Assembly: GCA_903821255.1 (NCBI GenBank)
Contig: CAIJKT010000124.1
Span: forward strand, 1 to 6,445
Origin: an uncultured Lentisphaeria bacterium
Lineage (GTDB): Bacteria; Verrucomicrobiota; Lentisphaeria; Victivallales; Victivallaceae
Direction: 5' to 3'
Length of the DNA: 6,445 nucleotides
Shown: positions 1-4,091 of the stretch, piece by piece
How the letters are laid out: each line of letters begins with the position of its first letter
Position numbering within the stretch: the stretch's first letter is position 1
The notes under the pieces: generated by a model
The model's database searches: none
What the model was told of the DNA's origin: nothing
What the model saw: the letters and a program-made list of their open reading frames with translations, nothing else
Translations under genes and position numbers: made by a program

Positions 1-125
1 ACTTAAGCAGCCAATGCGTATTCTTCGTTCGCAATTATGTTTTTGATCGATATTTTGCGAGGCCAACGATCATCCTCGGCATGCAGTCAACACATAACTG
101 ACCCAGGCGAATCCGGATCACCCCC
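1..125 (-). ncRNA. ssrA: Transfer-messenger RNA (tmRNA), 5' part, cut by the window edge
   Basis: tmRNA rescues ribosomes stalled on broken mRNAs and tags the unfinished protein for proteolysis. Read on the minus strand, the RNA starts with GGGGGTGATCCGGATTCG (125 down to 108), matching the conserved tmRNA 5' end (acceptor strand plus D-arm-like part). Pseudoknot 1 follows at 44-78: stem 1 pairs CCGAGG-type bases at 74-78 with 58-62, and stem 2 pairs TGATCG (67-72) with CGATCA (44-49). The pairing in stem 2 is kept although its bases differ from those I recall for E. coli. The tag frame is at 3-32: resume codon GCG, then codons for A-N-E-E-Y-A-L-A-A and a TAA stop (3-5). The remaining pseudoknots and the tRNA-like 3' half lie left of the window. 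This is the standard one-piece order, not the permuted two-piece form. Confidence 0.95.
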
Positions 126-173
126 GTGTGACTTGGCAGGTTGAAGAAACATTTAACTCCTGCCACATTACAT

Positions 174-202
174 ATTATACAGCATTTGCAGTTCCGGCGC
201 AA
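174..202 (-). promoter_or_regulatory. Probable promoter of ssrA
   Basis: On the minus strand there is a perfect -10 box TATAAT (174-179), preceded after 17 bases by TTGCGC (197-202), which keeps only the TTG of the -35 consensus. Transcription would begin near 167, giving a leader of about 42 bases before the mature tmRNA 5' end at 125. RNase P removal of such a leader is normal for tmRNA. The promoter lies between the stop codon of the large gene at 275 and ssrA, so ssrA is probably transcribed independently. I see no convincing terminator for the large gene in 126-274. Confidence 0.6.
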
Positions 203-274
203 GCTGGAAGAGCAACAAAGAGGCAGATTCGCATAGATTTGAAAGTGGAAAGTTGTTTAATGTGTTTGCCTGAT

Positions 275-3214
275 TTACTTTTTGGCGAAAAACCAGACGG
301 AGGTGTTTCCTTTTTTATAAGACGACTCCAGCCGTTTTCTGATATCTTCACGTGTTTCGGTTTTGCCGGTAAGGACGTTCAGAATAATGGTCTTTTCCGG
401 GAGTTCCTTCAATACGGTTTCCGGCAGGAGAACGATGTCTTCGCAGACAAACGAAGTATTGACCAGGCAGACCAGTTTGCCGCGATTGTTTTCCGCGGTC
501 AGCATATAAAAGTCCTCCGAGATGCCGGCTTTTTTACGGGCAGGAGTTCCCTGCCGCAAAATGTCGCCGTATTCCGCGCCGATGCGGGTGCCGGTTTCGA
601 ATGCCTTCATGCAGCGTCCGTCAAACGTGCCCCACCACCATACCAGGATGCCGCCGGCGCCGCACATGATGTCATGGATAATTCTGGCTTCGAGTCCGGC
701 TTGATTGCGGGCGTCAATTTCTTCCGGGTTGTCGGGCAGGCTCAAAGTGCCTTTGGCCATGGTGGTAAAAGTTTTCTGGTTAGCTTTAGTCCATTCCGCC
801 ATCTGAACGATTTTGGCGGCGGAGCCGGAAAGCTCGTCAGCCACGTAAACGCCGTTCAGGTTTTTTAATTTGACCAGTTGTTCCCAGTCAATGCCGGAAC
901 GCTGTTTACTGCTGCTGGCGGACGGATATCCGGAGGAAAGGTTGAAATTTATTTCCGGATAAATTTGCCGGGCCATCGTTGTGATCCGGTCCAGCAATTC
1001 CGTGTTCTGTGCACAGCGGAAGTCCACCCAGCGGTTTTTGTAAGTGGAAACAAGTGTGTCGCCGTCCATATCCTTGATCGTGGCATAGGGGATGCCGCTG
1101 TGGCTGGCAAACGCCTGTTTGCAGCGGTTGCAGAAGCAGAAGGAAAGCGGGCTGGAATATTCGGCGTCTTCCAGATATTCTTTGATGCCGTTGCTGCGCA
1201 GCAGCGGGATGAGTCTTTCAATATGAGTGCGGATATAAGTTTCGCTCTGTCCCCGGATGAGATATTCCGGACATATCAGCTTGTTTTCCAGTGATTTGCC
1301 GAGAGGGTCAGTCCGCCATATTCCGGCGGCGTCCTGGTGATTCTGGAGGTATTCACGGCTTTCGTCAGTATATGGATTGCCCGGCCACCACCATTCGCCC
1401 CAGCCTACCAGCCGGAGATGTTTGCGGTCGCTGAGCAGTTTCCAGTGTTCGCGGTTCCGCGCCGCCAGGTCAGGCACGGCTTCTCCGGGTCTGGCCGCCC
1501 AGATGGTCATTCCGGCTTTCTCAAAAGTGTCAAGAATTTTCTTCTGCTGTTCCGGATTGAGCAGTGAAGAATAAATGGTATCCACGCCCCAGTCATAGTC
1601 TCTGGAATAAGCGGATTTCAATTCCTGAAGCACTTCCAGTTGCTGGATGATCCCCACGATCGGGTGATGCTCATCCGGCGTTGTACAGCGTATTTTGATA
1701 TTGTAACTGCCTGGAACAATTTTGCTGTCGGCGTTGAGAACGAGGAAAGTCAGGCTGGCAGTCTTGTGATTCAAATCAAAAGGCGCGATTTCTTTGTCAT
1801 AGGTCAGACTGTATTGATTCAATGCCTTGCCGTCTTCGGTGATGATTTTATGCTCAAAATTTGCTGGCGGCGGAATTTCAAGCGGATGGTTTTTAAATGG
1901 TTTGTTTTCCGGACGGGGAACCGGGGAGTCCAGAGTGACGCCCTCCGGCAGGGTGATGGTGATGCAGAGATTTTTCTGCGGTTTGCCGGAAAGGTTCCTG
2001 ATCTGCATCAGAAACTGTTGGGCGGAATCTTTACAGATATAGACTGGTGTTTCAAGCCTTGCCGCGCTCCAGATGTCCGCTTCCACCGGCGGTCCGCTAT
2101 AGGGGAAAACCGTATAGTACCGCTGGCATGGAATCTGTTTAGCCGGAACATATTTCAAATCCTCGGTCAACAGAAAGCAGTCAACGAATGCCGGATTCTG
2201 AGGTTCCAGGTCATTTCTTATTTTCAGTACAACCGGCCTGGTCCGTCTGAGTTTCATCGGCTCGGTATTGAGTTTGACCCAGGTGAATGCATCGTTGAGC
2301 AACAGGTCGTCCGGCGGCGGTGCGGCGGAGAATTTCTGCCCGTTCACTTCCACGGTAATGCGCTGCCGCCCCCATTGGGAGAGAGAACCCACTCTCACCC
2401 AAAGGTTGTAGTAGCTGCTGCGGGATATTCTGATGAACGCGGAGGCCTCGGCCTCATTCCCGGCTTGCGGACGGACCAGCGAATGCATATTCGATTCGTT
2501 GGGGATGCCGACCTTGACTTTGGTCCAGGCGTCGCGGTATTTCAGGCTGCCGTATACGGCATCATCCGGGGCGAAGCTTTCAGCCTCGAACCAGTAGAAG
2601 TCTTTGTCTGCCGGATCTTCGAATCTGGCCGGAATCAGTCCGGCGTCAGTCGTTTTTATCTCCGGCAGCACTGGCGTTGATGGTATCACTCTGGAAATAT
2701 CGATGGTGTCAATCAGGACTTTACCGGATGCTTCGCGGAATGCGATATTGATGGTCAGGGATGCTGTTCCGTCAGGGAAGGGGCATTCTGAGTTTGCTCC
2801 GAATTTGAAAGTATATTTCTCCCAGCCTTCTATTTTTTGTCCGGCAGCGAATGCCGAAATTGGACACTGTTTCAACGGTTTATCTTTTACGTCGCTAAAA
2901 ACCAGTGAAATATTGAAGCTGCCGGCGCTAATCGCCGCAACATTCATTTCATAGGTTATCTTATAAGTCCCGGCGGCATTCAAGTCTTTGTCTATTTTTC
3001 GCGTGGAACTGTTCAATTCAAGACTGGCGTCTTTAGGCGCAAGCGTCAGCAGACTCCTGCCGTCTTCCGACTTTTCAATTTTTACTGAAGCCGCATCGGC
3101 GGGAATGATCCGCCAGTTTTTCAACCCCTGCTCAAAATTGTCGCTGAACACATTCTGCCCTTGCAGTTGCGACAATATTGACAGGATGCAGCAAATTATA
3201 AAAAATTTCCTCAT
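275..3214 (-). CDS. Large secreted glycoside-hydrolase-like protein with two N-terminal carbohydrate-binding-like modules
   Basis: 979 residues. Seen: residues 1-20 are a signal peptide (MRKFF, then a hydrophobic IICCILSIL stretch, cleavage near QLQG/QN); there is no clear lipobox. Residues about 23-176 look like a jelly-roll carbohydrate-binding module (starts FSDNFEQGLKNW). Residues about 206-357 form a second beta-rich module opening with FYWFEAESF, as in family-35-like binding modules. About 382-530 is an Ig-like beta domain. About 540-880 resembles a TIM barrel: VGWGEWWWPG at 603-612, the acidic EDAE at 682-685, the FCFCNRC cysteine motif at 692-698, YVADE ending at Glu794, and VWWWGTFDGR near the end. 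A small beta domain closes the chain (about 898-979). Inference: a polysaccharide-acting enzyme; Glu682 or Glu685 and Glu794 are candidate catalytic acids. I cannot assign a family, and it could be a non-catalytic binding protein. An upstream ATG at 3268 would add 18 residues, but it would bury the signal peptide and ignores the good ribosome binding site. A weak -10 (TATATT, 3248-3253) has no good -35. Confidence 0.85.
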   Translation of the reverse strand: MRKFFIICCILSILSQLQGQNVFSDNFEQGLKNWRIIPADAASVKIEKSEDGRSLLTLAPKDASLELNSSTRKIDKDLNAAGTYKITYEMNVAAISAGSFNISLVFSDVKDKPLKQCPISAFAAGQKIEGWEKYTFKFGANSECPFPDGTASLTINIAFREASGKVLIDTIDISRVIPSTPVLPEIKTTDAGLIPARFEDPADKDFYWFEAESFAPDDAVYGSLKYRDAWTKVKVGIPNESNMHSLVRPQAGNEAEASAFIRISRSSYYNLWVRVGSLSQWGRQRITVEVNGQKFSAAPPPDDLLLNDAFTWVKLNTEPMKLRRTRPVVLKIRNDLEPQNPAFVDCFLLTEDLKYVPAKQIPCQRYYTVFPYSGPPVEADIWSAARLETPVYICKDSAQQFLMQIRNLSGKPQKNLCITITLPEGVTLDSPVPRPENKPFKNHPLEIPPPANFEHKIITEDGKALNQYSLTYDKEIAPFDLNHKTASLTFLVLNADSKIVPGSYNIKIRCTTPDEHHPIVGIIQQLEVLQELKSAYSRDYDWGVDTIYSSLLNPEQQKKILDTFEKAGMTIWAARPGEAVPDLAARNREHWKLLSDRKHLRLVGWGEWWWPGNPYTDESREYLQNHQDAAGIWRTDPLGKSLENKLICPEYLIRGQSETYIRTHIERLIPLLRSNGIKEYLEDAEYSSPLSFCFCNRCKQAFASHSGIPYATIKDMDGDTLVSTYKNRWVDFRCAQNTELLDRITTMARQIYPEINFNLSSGYPSASSSKQRSGIDWEQLVKLKNLNGVYVADELSGSAAKIVQMAEWTKANQKTFTTMAKGTLSLPDNPEEIDARNQAGLEARIIHDIMCGAGGILVWWWGTFDGRCMKAFETGTRIGAEYGDILRQGTPARKKAGISEDFYMLTAENNRGKLVCLVNTSFVCEDIVLLPETVLKELPEKTIILNVLTGKTETREDIRKRLESSYKKGNTSVWFFAKK

Positions 3215-3222
3215 TCGGGAAT

Positions 3223-3226
3223 CTCC
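3223..3226 (-). promoter_or_regulatory. Ribosome binding site that sets the start of the large secreted protein
   Basis: GGAG on the minus strand lies 8 bases before the ATG at 3212-3214. The encoded N-terminus is then an immediate signal peptide. This favours 3214 over the in-frame ATG at 3268, whose extra 18 residues (MRIKRYIRKI...) do not look like part of an export signal. Confidence 0.75.
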
Positions 3227-3328
3227 GTAATAAACAAAAATTTTTCTAATATAGCGTTTAATCCGCAAAAGAGAAGCGCATAGACGGATAACATTTTATC
3301 ATTTATACAGTTTTTGTTCTTTGCAGTA

Positions 3329-3357
3329 TTGATTTATATGAAGAATGGAATTATAAT
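3329..3357 (+). promoter_or_regulatory. Sigma-70-type promoter of the regulator-reductase operon
   Basis: TTGATT (3329-3334; 4 of 6 match to TTGACA) is followed after exactly 17 bases by a perfect TATAAT (3352-3357). Transcription would begin around 3364-3366, about 48 bases before the TetR start codon. The promoter is oriented away from the large minus-strand gene. The predicted start coincides with the first palindrome at 3365, so a repressor bound there would block RNA polymerase. Confidence 0.75.
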
Positions 3358-3364
3358 TGTATTA

Positions 3365-3395
3365 TGACTTATAGTCAGTATATGACTTTAAGTTA
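3365..3395 (+). promoter_or_regulatory. Two tandem palindromes, probable TetR operators
   Basis: TGACT-TAT-AGTCA (3365-3377) is a perfect inverted repeat with a 3-base centre. Eighteen bases further on, TGACT-TTA-AGTTA (3383-3395) repeats the same plan with one mismatch in the right arm. The pair sits from the predicted transcription start to just before the ribosome binding site (AAGGAG, 3401-3406). TetR proteins bind short palindromes and commonly repress their own genes from such positions. The assignment to this TetR is inferred from position and symmetry. Confidence 0.6.
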
Positions 3396-3412
3396 ACGTA
3401 AAGGAGACGGAC

Positions 3413-4039
3413 ATGGGAACGGCTGAACGCAGGAGCAGGGAAAGAAAGCAGCGCGAAGAGCAGATCGTAAATGCTGCGGAAAAAGTTTTTTTTGAGCGTG
3501 GATTTGACAATTCTACCATGGATGATGTGGCCGGGGCTGCCGAACTCAGCAAGGGCGCGCTTTATACATATTTTAAAACTAAAAATGAATTATGCATCTG
3601 CATTGTCAGCAGAGCGCTGGCGCTGGTGCTGACCGGATTTGAGAAAGTTTCCGCGGATAAAAAGATGAACGGACTCAAAATGATTCAATCGGCGGGACGG
3701 TCATTTCAGCATTTCTACCGCACACACCCCAACTATTACTGCGCACTGCTGAGTTACCGCCACCATCGCGGCGGATGCGGCGCGGAAAGCAGATTTCTGC
3801 AACATACGCTGGAAGAGAATGACCGGATCAATGAGCTGCTGGCTTCGATGTTGCGCAAGGGGATGGCGGACGGTTCGATCCGTGACAATATTGATGCCGG
3901 AAAAACGGCGCTGACGCTTTGGGGAGAACTTGGCGGATTGATTCCGGGCTTTATTCTGAATGGCGAAGATGTTGCCGGACAGGATTTATTTGAACAGGCG
4001 CTTGATTTGATTTGCTGCGGCTTGAACAGTAAAAAATAG
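3413..4039 (+). CDS. TetR/AcrR-family transcriptional regulator
   Basis: 208 residues, the usual TetR length. Residues about 13-60 hold the family DNA-binding domain: REEQIVNAAEKVFFERGF (helix 1), STMDDVAGAAELSKGALYTYF (helix-turn-helix, 34-54) and KTKNEL. The rest is the helical ligand and dimerisation domain, whose sequence does not identify the ligand. Six cysteines stand out: 61 and 63 just after the DNA-binding domain, 110, 122, and the pair 201-202 near the C-terminus. The start is set by AAGGAG six bases before the ATG. The gene follows a strong promoter and two palindromes and lies 52 bases ahead of the persulfide reductase fusion on the same strand, so it is probably autoregulated and controls that gene. 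Sensing of reactive sulfur or disulfide stress through its cysteines is a guess from context. Another small molecule is equally possible. Confidence 0.93.
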   Translation: MGTAERRSRERKQREEQIVNAAEKVFFERGFDNSTMDDVAGAAELSKGALYTYFKTKNELCICIVSRALALVLTGFEKVSADKKMNGLKMIQSAGRSFQHFYRTHPNYYCALLSYRHHRGGCGAESRFLQHTLEENDRINELLASMLRKGMADGSIRDNIDAGKTALTLWGELGGLIPGFILNGEDVAGQDLFEQALDLICCGLNSKK

Positions 4040-4091
4040 ATATACAGATTTTTAGAACGAACCAGTTAAAATAACAACAGGAGATATTGCC

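Noticed and set aside
192..209. Hairpin TTCCGGC-GCAA-GCTGGAA, considered as terminator of the large gene
   Set aside because: No T tract follows on either strand, and it overlaps the -35 region of the ssrA promoter; it is only a short stem with a G-T pair.
128..868. Plus-strand open frame of 246 codons
   Set aside because: It starts inside the ssrA upstream region and then runs antisense to the large secreted protein; its translation shows no domain and no ribosome binding site precedes it.
1640..2680. Plus-strand open frame of 346 codons
   Set aside because: Antisense shadow of the secreted protein, which has a signal peptide, domain order and a ribosome binding site; the shadow translation looks unlike any protein family.
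3214..3268. Upstream ATG at 3268 as start of the secreted protein
   Set aside because: It would place 18 charged and aromatic residues before the signal peptide, and it would skip the well-spaced GGAG in front of the ATG at 3214.
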